Source of the DNA: Agaricus subrufescens
Taxonomy: Eukaryota; Basidiomycota; Agaricomycetes; Agaricales; Agaricaceae
Direction: 5' to 3'
Length of the DNA: 64,000 bases
NCBI GenBank assembly: GCA_029945375.1
Contig: CM057060.1
Coordinates: 3,224,001 to 3,288,000, forward strand
Made by a program: the position numbers and the translations under genes. Positions 1-10,547 of this stretch are shown piece after piece. The notes beneath the pieces were generated by a model. The model was not told the DNA's origin. It ran no database searches and saw only the letters and a program-made list of their open reading frames with translations. The first letter of the stretch is position 1; the number at the start of each line of letters is the position of its first letter.

Positions 1-1
1 T

Positions 2-91
2 CAACAGCCACCTATTCTATCGGCTGCCCCTTCGTCAAATCAGGGGAAAGAAAATTCACGACCGAGCGGCAGCGGAGGTAGACGAGGTTGA
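2..91 (+). CDS. 3' end of an SR-protein kinase gene (SRPK/Sky1-like), unit A
   Basis: The window opens inside a reading frame that runs to TGA at 89-91. These 29 residues are a Gln/Ser/Gly/Arg-rich tail ending in GGRRG. On their own they would be unassignable. The same sequence recurs at 3660-3747, where it is the C-terminus of a recognisable SRPK-type kinase fragment, so this is very probably the tail of the intact kinase lying left of the window. SRPKs phosphorylate Arg-Ser repeats of splicing and mRNA-export proteins. The catalytic domain cannot be seen here. Confidence 0.6.
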   Translation, partial: QQPPILSAAPSSNQGKENSRPSGSGGRRG

Positions 92-803
92 GATGTTTAT
101 CTTCTTATCCTTTCTCTCTGTCCATGATTTCAGATGCTTGATCTTTCAACCAAGGTGGTGCTTGCATGTTATACCCTCTTATTTTTTCTACCCATCTTTT
201 TACTCAACATGACGTTCCTCTCTTTGCCCAACCCACACATTCTTTGGGTACCATACCCTGTCCCGCACTCATTACTCACGCACGCCCTCAGCTTGAACTT
301 CACTTCCTAAGGTCTATTCCAAGATATATCCCTCTCCCTGTACTACCCCGATCTTCGTACGCTAACCTCTTTTTTACAAGCTTTCTTCACTGTTGTTTTT
401 TTTCTACCTTGTTGACTTGAAGCGAGTTAGTAGTAGTAGGGAACGTAGTTGAATATTCTAGTGTTGTTCTCTCCTCCCTCTCCTCTTCCTCCTGTGTATC
501 TTCTTAGAGCTAGCTCGGAATCTCCTTTCTTTTTTCTTCCTTTTCTTTTTTTACGTTAATAGGATGTCGTGTAGAAAAATGTATAAGCATTGCTTTGTAA
601 ACAAAAAAACAAAATTCTTATGTGTTTTCCCTATTTTTGTTTTAAGTTTTATCAATTGCTTGGGAGGGCGCCAGGCGGGTCTATTATATAGATTTCGGAT
701 CAAAAAAGATGTAATATGAAAGAAGCTGTGCATAATAAATGATAAATAATAATAGTTCAAGCCCCGGAAAGCAAAAAAAAAAAAAAGTTGTTGATAAATA
801 CAT
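92..803. other. 3' flanks of converging kinase and F-box genes, unit A
   Basis: No gene is supported here. A pyrimidine-rich open frame of 84 codons (166-420, +) is preserved in unit B (3822-4076), but it looks like kinase 3'UTR: it lacks codon character and is conserved only because the duplication is recent. Position 774-786 is a short poly-A tract; its unit-B counterpart has expanded to an AAAAAT-type repeat (about 4425-4457). Confidence 0.5.
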
Positions 804-2378
804 TCATGGGGATTGCCAAAAGGTGTCGATTCTTCCATTAGGCTGCTTGACCCAAGTTACCCATCGGGGTGCTGGCATAGCCCAATACCATACTTTGAGT
901 GTTTGGAGATTGGGGATTGAGGTAAAAGTGGTTTGGGAGAGGAGTTCGGCTTCGTGTTTGGATTGGAGTTCTTTGGTTCCGCCGCGTTTGGAGCGGAAGG
1001 GGTCTTTGATTTGGATGCCGATTGTGAGAGTTTGTAGGCTTGTTGGGAATTGTGTGTGAGAAGAGGAGGAGGAGCAGGTTAGGCGGTTGATGAATTGCTC
1101 GGGTCGGAAACAACGAGCGTAGTAGTGCGGATCAGAATTGATGCCTAGGTGAGTTAAACCGGATGTAGCCTTTGTAATCTGTTCAAGTAGACCTTCAGGA
1201 CCGAACTGGAATAAGGCGGGGAAGTTGAGGGTTGTGACTGTTAAGGGGAGGAGGTTGAGGGTGTTGAAGATGGTTTCGGCTTCAGCGCAGGTTGGTAAGT
1301 TGATTTTGTCGTCAGTTTGGAGGGAGAACGTGCGGGAGAGGCAGATGGTTATAGTTTGGAGATTGCGTTTGTGGGATTCGGGTAGGAGTTGGTTGGAGAG
1401 GAAGAGACGGCGAGCGAATAGGAGTGGGCCGTTGAATGATTTGAGGTGTGGGAGGAATGAGAATGGGAACGGGGTATTGTAGTCCGGTATGTGGGGTAGA
1501 GCAGAGGAGATGCGTCCTTTGAGGGTGAGTGATTCGAGGTTTGGACAGAGAGAGAGGACCGGGATGAGGTGGTTGGAAGAGCATGATTCGATTGGAAATT
1601 CCAGGTCAGTCAATTGAGTGAATGGACGAGTGTAGTCGGCCATTTCTATCAGAGCTGTCTCTGCGTATTCTCTCCCGGCTATAAAGCATCTGAGATGCTC
1701 AGTTCGGAGAAATAATTCGGGATATCTCCGTCGGGGAGTGGCGTACTCCATAAAAGGCGAACTGTCCGTGAGTACAAGATCGCAGATAGGTATGTCCAAG
1801 TTTGTCTTTGTCAGTTCGGATGCAAAGATACAAGACTTCAACGCCAATGTGAACGGCGCAAGTTTCTGAAGTTTAACGAGGACGGATAAATTGATGTAAA
1901 CCGAAACGAACGTGAAACGACGTAAATTCGGGAATGAGGAAGCGATATCGGCGAATTCACCGAGAACGATGTCGGAGGCGGATTGAACCACTTTGGTGTG
2001 GGGGAATGCGGAGAGGTCTACGTGAAAGTGACGGATGGCGGTTGCAATTCTTGGGGAACGTAAAAGGTCGAGGCTGGATTTGAAATTGGCGGCTAGGGAT
2101 TTGAGCCGACCGTTAGGTCGAATGACGATGTGTTCGAATACCAAGGGTTGGGTCAGTAAGTAGAAATTCTTGTTAATGAGGCAGAGGTTGAGAAGTGCGG
2201 AAAGTGGGAGGAGTTCGACGATCTCGCGCCATATGTCGTAAGGAAGACACGGTGAGCAGGTCAAGTCGATAGAAGACTTGGAGCGAAAGGGGTTTGTGAT
2301 CTGATGTTAACCACATCATCATCCCCGATCGTAAAGACTCCAATAACCACTAACCTGTCTCGCGAGTTTGAAAGTCAT
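804..2378 (-). CDS. F-box protein with leucine-rich-repeat-like region, copy A
   Basis: Two exons, 804..2300 and 2355..2378, encode 506 aa. The long open frame alone has no ATG at its 5' end. A short first exon (MTFKLARQ) joined across a 54-nt GT-AG intron supplies it, and the same structure holds in copy B. Residues about 27-70 form an F-box (LPYDIWREIVELLPLSALLN), which binds Skp1 in SCF ubiquitin ligases. The rest has spaced Leu/Ile motifs such as LCPNLESLTL, typical of the LRR-like substrate region of basidiomycete F-box proteins. Over the long exon it differs from copy B at about 19 of 486 residues. Substrate unknown. It converges on the kinase tail. Confidence 0.85.
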
Positions 2379-2831
2379 GGTAAGTGCGGTAGAACAAGTT
2401 CAATAGACGCCCAACTTCGAGTCATTTTATGTTCTAGGGGCTAAATGAAGGATGGAGATATTTTTGTTTCTGACAAGGTACCCGTCTTAAGAAAGTGAGT
2501 TAAGTCAGCAACTGAGTATGTGCCTTGACATTCATATCCCGATTCGTCCAATAGATGATATCATTTGCACGTTCATATGGGTAAAGGACCCTATGAGGCT
2601 ATGAATGAAGCAATCAGAAACATGTAAAGAGTCATGGGTTAGACAACAAAGAACCTGAATAGAAAAGTGGGCAGTTGTTCCCGAGTGAACTCGTCTTAAT
2701 GATTGGAGTGCGGTGAGAGTTGGACCATTGGTAGGGCGCCGATCACGAACTTGTAGTTGAACTCGATCAATTGATGCGTTCACCTGAACTGGTAACCCCG
2801 ACTACCGGTTCATGTATGTTTCACCGGCCAC
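2379..2831. promoter_or_regulatory. duplicated upstream region of F-box copy A
   Basis: About 450 bp upstream of the F-box start is shared with unit B (6049-6483), so both copies carry the same presumed promoter. A minus-strand open frame of 83 codons here (118 in unit B) shows no recognisable domain and has drifted by indels between the copies, so it is not called as a gene. No clear TATA box was identified. Confidence 0.4.
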
Positions 2832-3127
2832 CCCAGTCAAAAGTGCCCCCGTGGGATTTCTCACTTGATCTGTAAATTTCGAAAACATGGACATTTATAT
2901 TATATCATCTGAAAAAATAGAAATCACATTGCCTGTATCTAATTATGATTGTTATAATTTCTGATTATCAGAAATTCCAAGGATTGCATGATGTTCTAAA
3001 ACTTGATTATCAGAAATTCCAAGCACTCTGTGATGATCACACAACATGAACAAGGTACAACGTCGTTTCACTGCTTTCACCCCCACTCCTCACCCTCTCT
3101 GCTGTGTAAAATGTCATCCAAAAAGGT
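2832..3127. other. junction segment between duplication units
   Basis: Unique sequence between the right end of unit A and the first recognisable kinase codons of unit B. AT-rich, with no gene seen. It contains a perfect 20-bp direct repeat (2962-2981 and 3004-3023, TGATTATCAGAAATTCCAAG) 42 bp apart. The point where unit-B kinase homology starts is hidden here; the sequence left of the window would be needed to place it. Confidence 0.4.
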
Positions 3128-3747
3128 CCTTTGTTACTGCAAAATGCAGTCCTGCATAATAAATACCTTTTCCCTCGTTCTGAAGCTGATACCATTGCGT
3201 CGTTTCTTAATCCCATGCTACGATTACATCCGGATAAACGTGGTAAAGCCGCCGACTTCAAGTGCATCATAATTGGCTTGATGGTATTATTGTTCAGGGC
3301 GAAATCGACGTCATAAGACGCGCCGAGGAGCTTGAGAAATCGAGAAAAATTGTTTTAGCTTCCGGTGGTGCTGTCGCCAGTGGTTCTACGACCGCTGATG
3401 ATTTGTCCAACGGTGCGACAACCGCCGGACCTTCCAGCGAAGTTGCTGAGGGTTCATCGAGTTTGATGTCGTCAAAAGGGAAGAAACGACTATCAGTGTT
3501 AACGCAAAGTGATTTGGATGCAATGAAACCCGTTGGTGAAGTCTAGGATGATGGTGATGCGGTAGATGAGGGTATCGAAGAGGTGCCGGAAGAGCGAGCA
3601 GAGGATTTTGAACAGACGTCAAGACAACAACGGCAGTCAGAAGCTCTTCGTCTTCGTCAACAGCCACCTATTCTATCGGCTGCCCCTTCGTCAAATCAGG
3701 GGAAAGAAAATTCACGACCGAGTGGCAGCGGAGGTAGACGAGGTTGA
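3128..3747 (+). pseudogene. truncated, frameshifted SR-protein kinase fragment (SRPK/Sky1-like), unit B
   Basis: The C-terminal lobe of an SRPK-type kinase is readable: KYLFPRSEAD, then NPMLRLHPDKRGKAAD, then, after a shift to another forward frame near 3255-3262, HHNWLDGIIVQGEIDV and RRAEELEKSRK. The frame next meets TAG at 3544-3546 but stays coding-like beyond it. It ends in the same QQPPILSAAPSS...GGRRG tail as unit A, with TGA at 3745-3747. The N-terminal lobe and catalytic loop are absent, although the full gene should be several times longer. One frameshift, one nonsense codon and 5' truncation make it a dead duplicate. Confidence 0.8.
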
Positions 3748-6483
3748 GATGTTTATCTTCTTATCCTTTCTCTCTGCCCATGATTTCAGATGCTTGATCT
3801 TTCAACCAAGGTGGTGCTTGCATGTTATACCCTCTTATTTTTTCTACCCATCTTTTTACTCAACATGACGTTCCTCTCTTTGCCCAACCCACAAATTCTT
3901 TGCGTACCATACCCTGTCCCGCACTCATTACTCACGCACGCCCTCAGCTTGAACTTCACTTCCTAAGGTCTATTCCAAGATATATCCCTCTACCTGTACT
4001 ACCCCGATCTTCGTACGCTAACCTCTTTTTTACAAGCCTTCTTCACTGTTGTTTTTTTTCTACCTTGTTGACTTGAAGCGAGTTAGTAGTAGTAGGGAAC
4101 GTAGTTGAATATTCTAGTGTTGTTCTCTCCTCTCTCTCCTCTTCCTCCTCCTGTGTACCTTCTTAGAGCTAGCTCGGAATCTCCTTTTTTTTTCTTCATT
4201 TCTTTACGTTAATAGGATGTCGTGTAGAAAAATGTATAAGCATTGCTTTGTAAACAAAAAAACAAAATTCTTATGTGTTTTCCCTATTTTTGTTTTAAGT
4301 TTTATCAATTGCTTGGGAGGGCGCCAGGCGGGTCTATGATATAGATTTCGGATCAAAAAAGATGTAATATGGAAGAAGCTGTGCATAATAAATGATAAAT
4401 AATAATATTTCAAGCCCCGGAAAGCAAAAATAAAAATAAAAATAAAAAAATAAAAAGTCGTTGATAAATACATTCATGGGGATTGCCAAAAGGTGTCGAT
4501 TCTTCCATTAGGTTGCTTGACCCAAGTTACCCATCGGGGTGCTGGCATAGCCCAATACCATACTTTGAGTGTTTGGAGATTGGGGATTGAGGTAAAAGTG
4601 GTTTGGGAGAGGAGTTCGGCTTCGTGTTTGGATTGGAGTTCTTTGGTTCCGCGGCGTTTGGAGCGGAAGGGGTCTTTGATTTGGATGCCGATGGTGAGAG
4701 TTTGTAGGCTTGTTGGGAATTGTGTGTGAGAAGAAGAGGAGGAGCAGGTTAGGCGGTTAATGAATTGCTCGAGTCGGAAACAACGAGCGTAGTAGTGCGG
4801 ATCAGAATTGATGCCTAGGTGAGTTAAACCGGTTGTAGCCTTTGTAATCTCTTTAAGTAGACCTTCAGGACCGAATTGGAATAAGGCGGGGAAGTTGAGT
4901 GTTGTGACGGTTGAAGGGAGGAGGTTGAGGGTGTTGAAGATGGTTTCGGCTTCAGCGCGGGTTGGTAAATTGATTTTGTCGTCGGTTTGGAGGGAGAACG
5001 TGCGGGAGAGGTAGATGGTGATAGTTTGGAGATTGCGTTTGTGGGATTCGGGTAGGAGTTGGTTGGAGAGGAAGAGACGGCGAGCGAATAGGAGTGGGCC
5101 GTTGAATGATTTGAGGTGTGGGAGGAATGAGGATGGGAATGGGGTATTGTAGTCGGGTATGTGTGGTAGAGCAGAGGAGATGCGTCCTTTGAGGTTGAGT
5201 GATTCGAGGTTTGGACACAGAGAGAGGACCGGGATGAGGTGGTTGGAAGAGCATGATTCGATTGGAAATTCCAGGTCAGTCAATTGTGTGAATGGACGAG
5301 TGTAGTCGGCCATTTCTATCAGAGCTGTCTCTGCGTATTCTCTCCCGGCTATAAAGCATCTGAGATGCTCGGTTCGGAGAAATAATTCGGGATATCTCCG
5401 TCGGGGAGTGGCGTACTCCATAAAAGGTGAACTGTCCGTGAATTGAAGATCGCTGATAGGTATGTCCAAGTTTGTCTTTGTCAGTTCGGATGCAAAGATA
5501 CAAGACTTCAACGCCAACGTGAACGGCGCAAGTTTCTGAAGTTTAACGAGGACAGATAAATTGATGTAAACCGAAACGAACGTGAAACGACGTAAATTCG
5601 GGAAAGAGGGAGCGATATCGGCGAATTCACCGAGAACGATGTCAGAGGCGGATTGAACCATTTTGGTGTGGGGGAATGCGGAGAGGTCTACGTGAAAGTG
5701 ACGAATTGCAGTCGCAATTCTTGGGGAACGTAAAAGGTCGAGACTGGATTTGAAATTGGCGGCTAGGGATTTGAGCCGACCGTTAGGTCGAATGACGATG
5801 TGTTCGAATACCAAGGGTTGGGTCAGTAAGTAGAAATTCTTGTTAACGAGGCAGAGGTTGAGAAGTGCGGAAAGTGGGAGGAGTTCGACTATCTCTTGCC
5901 ATATGTCATAAGGAAGACATGATGAGGAGGTCAAGTCGATAGAAGACTTGGAGCGAAAGGGGTTTGTGATCTGATGGTAACCACATCATCATCCCCGATC
6001 GTAAAGACTCCAATAACCACCTACCTGTCTCGTGAGTTTGAAAGTCATGGTAAGTGCAGTAGGACAAGTTTAGTAGACGCCCAACATCGAGTCATTTTAT
6101 GTTCTAGGGGCTATAAGAAGGATGGAGATATTTTTGTCTCTGACAAGGTACCCTGTCTTAAGAAAGTGAGTTAAGTCAGCAACTGAATAACATGCCTTGA
6201 CATTCATATCCCGATTCGTCCAATAGATGATATCATTTGGACATTCATAAGGGTAAAGGGACCCTATGAATGAAGCATGTAAAGAGTCACGGGTCAGATA
6301 CCAAAGAACATGAATAGAAAAGTGGGCAGTTGTTCCCGAGTGAACTCGTCTTAATGATTGGAGTGCGGTGAGAGTTGGGCCATCGGTAGGGCGCCGATCA
6401 CGAACTAGTAGTTTAACTCGATCAGTTGATGCGTTGACCTGAACTGGTAACACCGACTACCGGTTCATCTTTGTTTCACCGGC
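3658..6483. repeat. tandem duplication, unit B
   Basis: Second copy of the unit that starts left of the window; its start matches position 1. The unit length, measured from the offset, is about 3.65 kb. Homology ends just after 6471-6483, where both units share GTTTCACCGGCCA and then diverge completely. Confidence 0.9.
4474..6048 (-). CDS. F-box protein with leucine-rich-repeat-like region, copy B
   Basis: Exons 4474..5970 and 6025..6048, 506 aa, with the same 8-codon first exon (MTFKLTRQ) and 54-nt intron as copy A. The F-box is at about residues 27-70 (LPYDIWQEIVELLPLSALLN). Both copies stay open over the full length despite about 19 amino-acid changes, many of them radical (Cys/Ser, Val/Gln, Pro/Leu, Gly/Arg). 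This fits the relaxed or diversifying evolution usual for expanded fungal F-box families. The likely role is substrate choice in an SCF complex; the target is unknown. Confidence 0.85.
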
Positions 6484-7009
6484 CAGTCATGATCGCCGGC
6501 GGCGCACGTATAAAAATACTTGCGCCTGAGTTCATGAAAGGTCGCCCAATTCGCCATAAAGCAGGTGATAGAAAACGAGTCATTTATCAATACACTCGCC
6601 AAAAATAGACCAGCTGTGGAGAAGGCATGGAAAACTATGAAAACGTTTCACGACGTGTAGTGTCGTAATTCGTCCACCATTTCCTTAGTCATCATCACTC
6701 TGTTGCTGGAAGGATCGAGAACGCTTGGAATTGGAGGCAGCACGTTCATTCTGTCAACAAATGTCCGTGTATTGCGAGAGAATGTCATAGACAAAAATAG
6801 ACCCTTGATATGAATCGAATAGTAGCCAAAAGTTAGTTGGGTAAATATGTACCATCCCACCAACCCAAACCCCAAAAAGGATGGTTCCAAACCTAAAAAC
6901 AAACTTTTCAGCACTACGGGAGACAGTTTCCGCCTATCGCTGAATTACAAGAGATCACTATCAACAAGATCCGGATAATTAAAACGACTGACGCACCTTC
7001 CTACTATTA
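6484..7009. other. gap without a recognisable gene
   Basis: No gene is supported. A minus-strand open stretch at about 6658-6780 reads as protein-like (for example LPPIPSVLDPSSNRVMM) but has no start, domain or splice partner that I can recognise. It may be a remnant of an unrelated gene. Confidence 0.35.
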
Positions 7010-8877
7010 TCATTGGTTCCCTTTTTGAGGAGTGGTTTCATTCGTTATTGAGATACGCCCATCCAACTGATAATCGATAGGACTCTGTTGACGAACGTAG
7101 TCACTCCAAATTTCATCCACAGTATCCAGAGCCGCAAAATCGCTCCGCGCTGGCCAAAGGTTGTCACCACCTCCAGCCAAAAAGTCAACCGTAGCAATAC
7201 GATACGTTTGAGCCAGATCAACAGGTTGGCCAGCAATTTCAAGGGTGATAAGCCTACTCCCAATCTGGTTCGAGGGATTGTGAGTGAGGCGAATGCTCTT
7301 CGACACTTGCGCGAAACTCGTGACTGCTTGCCCATTGTTAACGCTGACCTTCGAAACGACACTTTCGAATGCATCCCATAATTGAGATCCAGTAAATTCA
7401 AGTTCGACGTAGGCGTTCCCGAATGGGAAGCAATCCAAGGCGTCTTGTAAGGTGATGTTTCCTGCATCAATTTGGATACGTATTCCACCGGCGTTCATGA
7501 TGGCGCCAACAGGACCTGGACGATAGGCTTCCAGAGCGTCGGCAGTAAGATCACCAAGGGTACATTCAACCGTCTGGCAAGCCCGAGGAAGGGCGGTGTT
7601 GGTGAAGCCGATAATTGTATTGGCGAATACTTCGAAGGCCTCCTCCCATGTTTTTAATTGGGACTTTAAGCTAGGTTCTTCTTCGGTGGCGTTGGTGATT
7701 TGGATGGGTGCACCTTCGTAAGAGACAATCCTCCCAAGTGGATCAAACTCCACGTCAATGTAACCCAAATATTCTCCCCACTTGTATGATGTTACAACAT
7801 ACACGTCTTCCCCATCTAGGTTCTTGGCGACAGTGGGATATGGACCAGCAGCACCAGTCATGTTTCCAAGTAGAGTGTGAGAGTGGCCACCGATAATTAA
7901 GGAAATTCCTTTGGTGTTTTGAGCGAGACGGATGTCTTCATCGTATCCTATGTGAGTAAGCGCGACAATGCGGTTGATATGAGGATATTGTTCTTTGATT
8001 GTGTCAACAGTGCGCTGCGCAGCGGTGGTGGGATCTTCGAATGTGGTAAGACTACTCGGATTAGAGATATTCGCAGTATTTTCGGTTGTGACAGCCAAAA
8101 GCGCGAGGTCATAATTATGGAAAATCGTGAACGGAATCAGTTGCTCTGCAAGGTGCGCATTCTGGCTGTGAATGTTACTAGAGATGATAGGGAATGTGAG
8201 GTTGGCGAGGAAATCTGCAAGGAGGTCATCCCCATCGTCGAATTCGTGGTTCCCGAGAGTCATAGCATCAAAACCGAGTTGGTTCAATACAATAGCGATC
8301 TTCTCTCCTTTGTAAATCTTATAAAATAGAGTTCCCTGAACAGAGTTCAGTAGGTGCTCCAAGACATCCGGGGGAAATCACACCTGGAATTCGTCTCCAG
8401 CGTTCAGGAACAAAGTATTTTTATGCTGAGGGCGTTGTTGTTGCAAAATGGTTTTAACGCGGGGGTATCCACCAATACAGCCTGATGTTCAGCAAAAAGG
8501 GTTTGAGTGAGTGAGTCTACCAGTTGACTGAAGGGTATAATCACCTTGTGTCGGGTCAGTGCATGACGCACCACTGCTCTTGAATTCGTCGAGATGCCTA
8601 CGCCACTTCTTTTCAGACTAACCGGTCACTATACCTGAACAAGAAGGACTCACGCATGAACATCGTTGATATGGAAAAAGGATACGTGAAAGTTGTCCGA
8701 GGGGCCCTCGGCATGCTGGCATTTTCCAGCACATTTCGGATGATCCCCACCTGACTTGACGTCCTCTATCTGTCGGCGGCGGTCTGGATGACGGTCCGCA
8801 CCAGCACTTTGGAGGGTCAAAGCCGAGGTGATATAGCAGAGCTGAAGAAGTTGAAGAAGGTGTGGAAGCCACATCAT
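7010..8877 (-). CDS. secreted 5'-nucleotidase / metallophosphoesterase, copy A
   Basis: Four exons (7010..8335, 8384..8481, 8545..8597, 8654..8877) give 566 aa with an N-terminal signal peptide (MMWLPHLLQLLQLCYITSA). The calcineurin-type metal site is complete: INDVHAHLDE, NAGDEF, TLGNHEFDDG, ALTHIGYDED and GGHSHT. The C-terminal 5'-nucleotidase domain has MNAGGIR, DCFPFGNAYVEL and FLAGGGDNLW, the family's substrate-pocket motifs. Enzymes of this type remove phosphate from extracellular nucleotides. The start is the ATG pair at 8877/8874, right before the hydrophobic segment. It is the left member of a tandem pair; the other copy is broken. Confidence 0.88.
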
Positions 8878-10547
8878 AGCCGGCACCAGGGGGCACGCAC
8901 CCGAGCAAAATTTATGATAAAGTATACATTTGGAGGACCCAGGTACCCCAAAAGCGGTATAGCCCACTGGGAAATTTGATTTGTATTGTCACGATCACCA
9001 GGTTAGGACAGACATTCATGTACAGTTGGATTTTCATTCATCGATAACACCACTATGCCGAAACCAAAGAAACCAGTTTCGACCCCTCAAACTATTCAAT
9101 TACAAATTGCTGTGACGACCAATGATCCCCCTGGCTAACTTATACCGAAAACAGCTGATTAAGGAATATTCACACCGGCCTTTTTGCGAAGACCTGTTTC
9201 AGGGAATGATTCGGACGCGTGCCCCCTGGCCGGCACGCGTCTTCATGAAAAGTTACGTTACGTTTAAAAGTCGACCCAAGGAAGCTAGATGCACACGATT
9301 ATGATCATCAGCAAACTGAGAATAACGATGTAAGGGGAAAGTAGAAAGTTCAGTCATGTCATCTGTCATGCAGTCAGTGAAAAAAAAAATTATTGCCGCG
9401 ACAGTTTTACGAATGATACATGTTAGTTCAGTGTCCTTTAGCATTGAGGCCCTGCAGGGTTGAAGTCAGACCATGAGGTTTCGTGTGAGTCCAAGCTTCC
9501 AACACCGTAAAGTTGGCATTTTCGGCCGTGCCGAAACTTCGCTCAATTATATAATTTCGGTGCCTATTGCCCGAAAAGACAATTGCAAGATTAGTAGTTG
9601 GTGGACTTTACGAGGTTGTCAAAATTGATTGTTTCAACCTCGTAAAGTCCACCTGTTAATCTTTCATTTGTTTTTTGGGGTAAACACAGAAATCATATAA
9701 TTAGACTAAAATTTCCGGTTCAGCCGAAAGTGTCGACTTCACTGGGTGTGTATTTACCCTGAGAAATGCCCGAAGAATGCCCATACACAGGCTCTTCTCC
9801 CATACCGCTCTTCTCAGCACTGCGTGCTCAGATTTCTAACTCACCATCACTGATACCGCTATTTTACATATACCGGATGAGAATTAAGGGGTAGGGATTT
9901 ATATCAATGAATTATCGGCAGGGTAACTTCATCAATCCTTCTGATCCTTTGGACGATTATGAACCACCTCCACGAGGCGACCCGGAAGGTTAATCGAATG
10001 TTGCCTGATTCTGCCTAAACTGCACCTGAATGGAGCCTGCATGTGTAAGGAGATTTTCGTAGCTGTTTAGTTGATGCATGAACCATGCCTGGAAAATGCG
10101 TGCTCGAAAGAAAAGGATTTCGGAGATATGCGTCGTAGAGTATCCCGGCGTTTGAATACAATGAGTTGCGAAACGTGAACGTACACTATAGCCGCTTGAT
10201 TACGGGGCCCATAACCTGTCAGTTGTAGACGACGGATATGCATAAGATCCCAGTGTAGTAGACAACTGGTTATTTTACCTGTAGATAGCAGATATGTGTG
10301 ACTATAGGGGGTTAGTATAGAGTGAAATGATATAGGAAACGACATACAATCCCAGTGCGGTAGACAACTGGGAGAAAGGAAGAAGAAAGGAAGAAGTGGT
10401 AGCGAAGATAGTATACTAGTGGTCACATGATGTCCTTTCTGTATCTCTACGAAAATATTGCACTAGAGTAATCCACACCCTCTATTGTCAAGTACATCTT
10501 TATCGGACCTTCCAAGTTAAGTCAACCAACTCACTTTAGTGTCATCA
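8878..10547. other. intergenic region between the 5'-nucleotidase copies
   Basis: No gene found. Sequence at about 9243-9305 resembles the segment just upstream of copy B (about 12435-12500), so the two genes once shared a 5' flank; about 360 bp now separate it from the copy-A start. Other structure: an inverted repeat GACGCGTGCC / GGCACGCGTC (9214-9223, 9232-9241), the foldback element at 9510-9739, and an imperfect 23-24-bp direct repeat at 10246-10269 and 10349-10371. Confidence 0.5.
9510..9739. mobile_element. foldback MITE-like element with perfect central hairpin
   Basis: About 230 bp form one long imperfect palindrome. The outer arms, about 9510-9599 and 9654-9739, align over most of their length, for example TTTCGG near each end and a TATATAATT / AATTATAT core. 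At the centre, 9600-9618 and 9635-9653 are perfect 19-bp inverted repeats around a 16-nt loop. There is no coding capacity. No convincing target-site duplication was found, so family assignment is open. Confidence 0.65.

Larger units (their letters stand above)
1..2831. repeat. tandem duplication, unit A (SRPK tail + F-box gene + upstream flank)
   Basis: Positions 1-2831 match 3658-6483 almost base for base, with scattered substitutions and small indels. The match covers the kinase tail, its 3' flank, the whole F-box gene and about 450 bp upstream of that gene. It stops abruptly after the shared motif GTTTCACCGGCCA. Unit A must begin left of the window, because its position 1 corresponds to an internal point of unit B. 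Confidence 0.9.

Noticed and set aside
166..420. 84-codon plus-strand open frame, repeated at 3822-4076
   Set aside because: Its conservation is explained by the tandem duplication. It lies in the kinase 3' flank, has no domain and contains pyrimidine runs.
2532..2783. Minus-strand open frame upstream of F-box copy A (longer version at 6097-6453)
   Set aside because: The frame differs by indels between the two copies, has no recognisable motif and sits in the presumed promoter.
10067..10426. 119-codon minus-strand frame rich in Leu and Pro
   Set aside because: It starts at GTG, has no domain and overlaps the direct repeats at 10246-10371.
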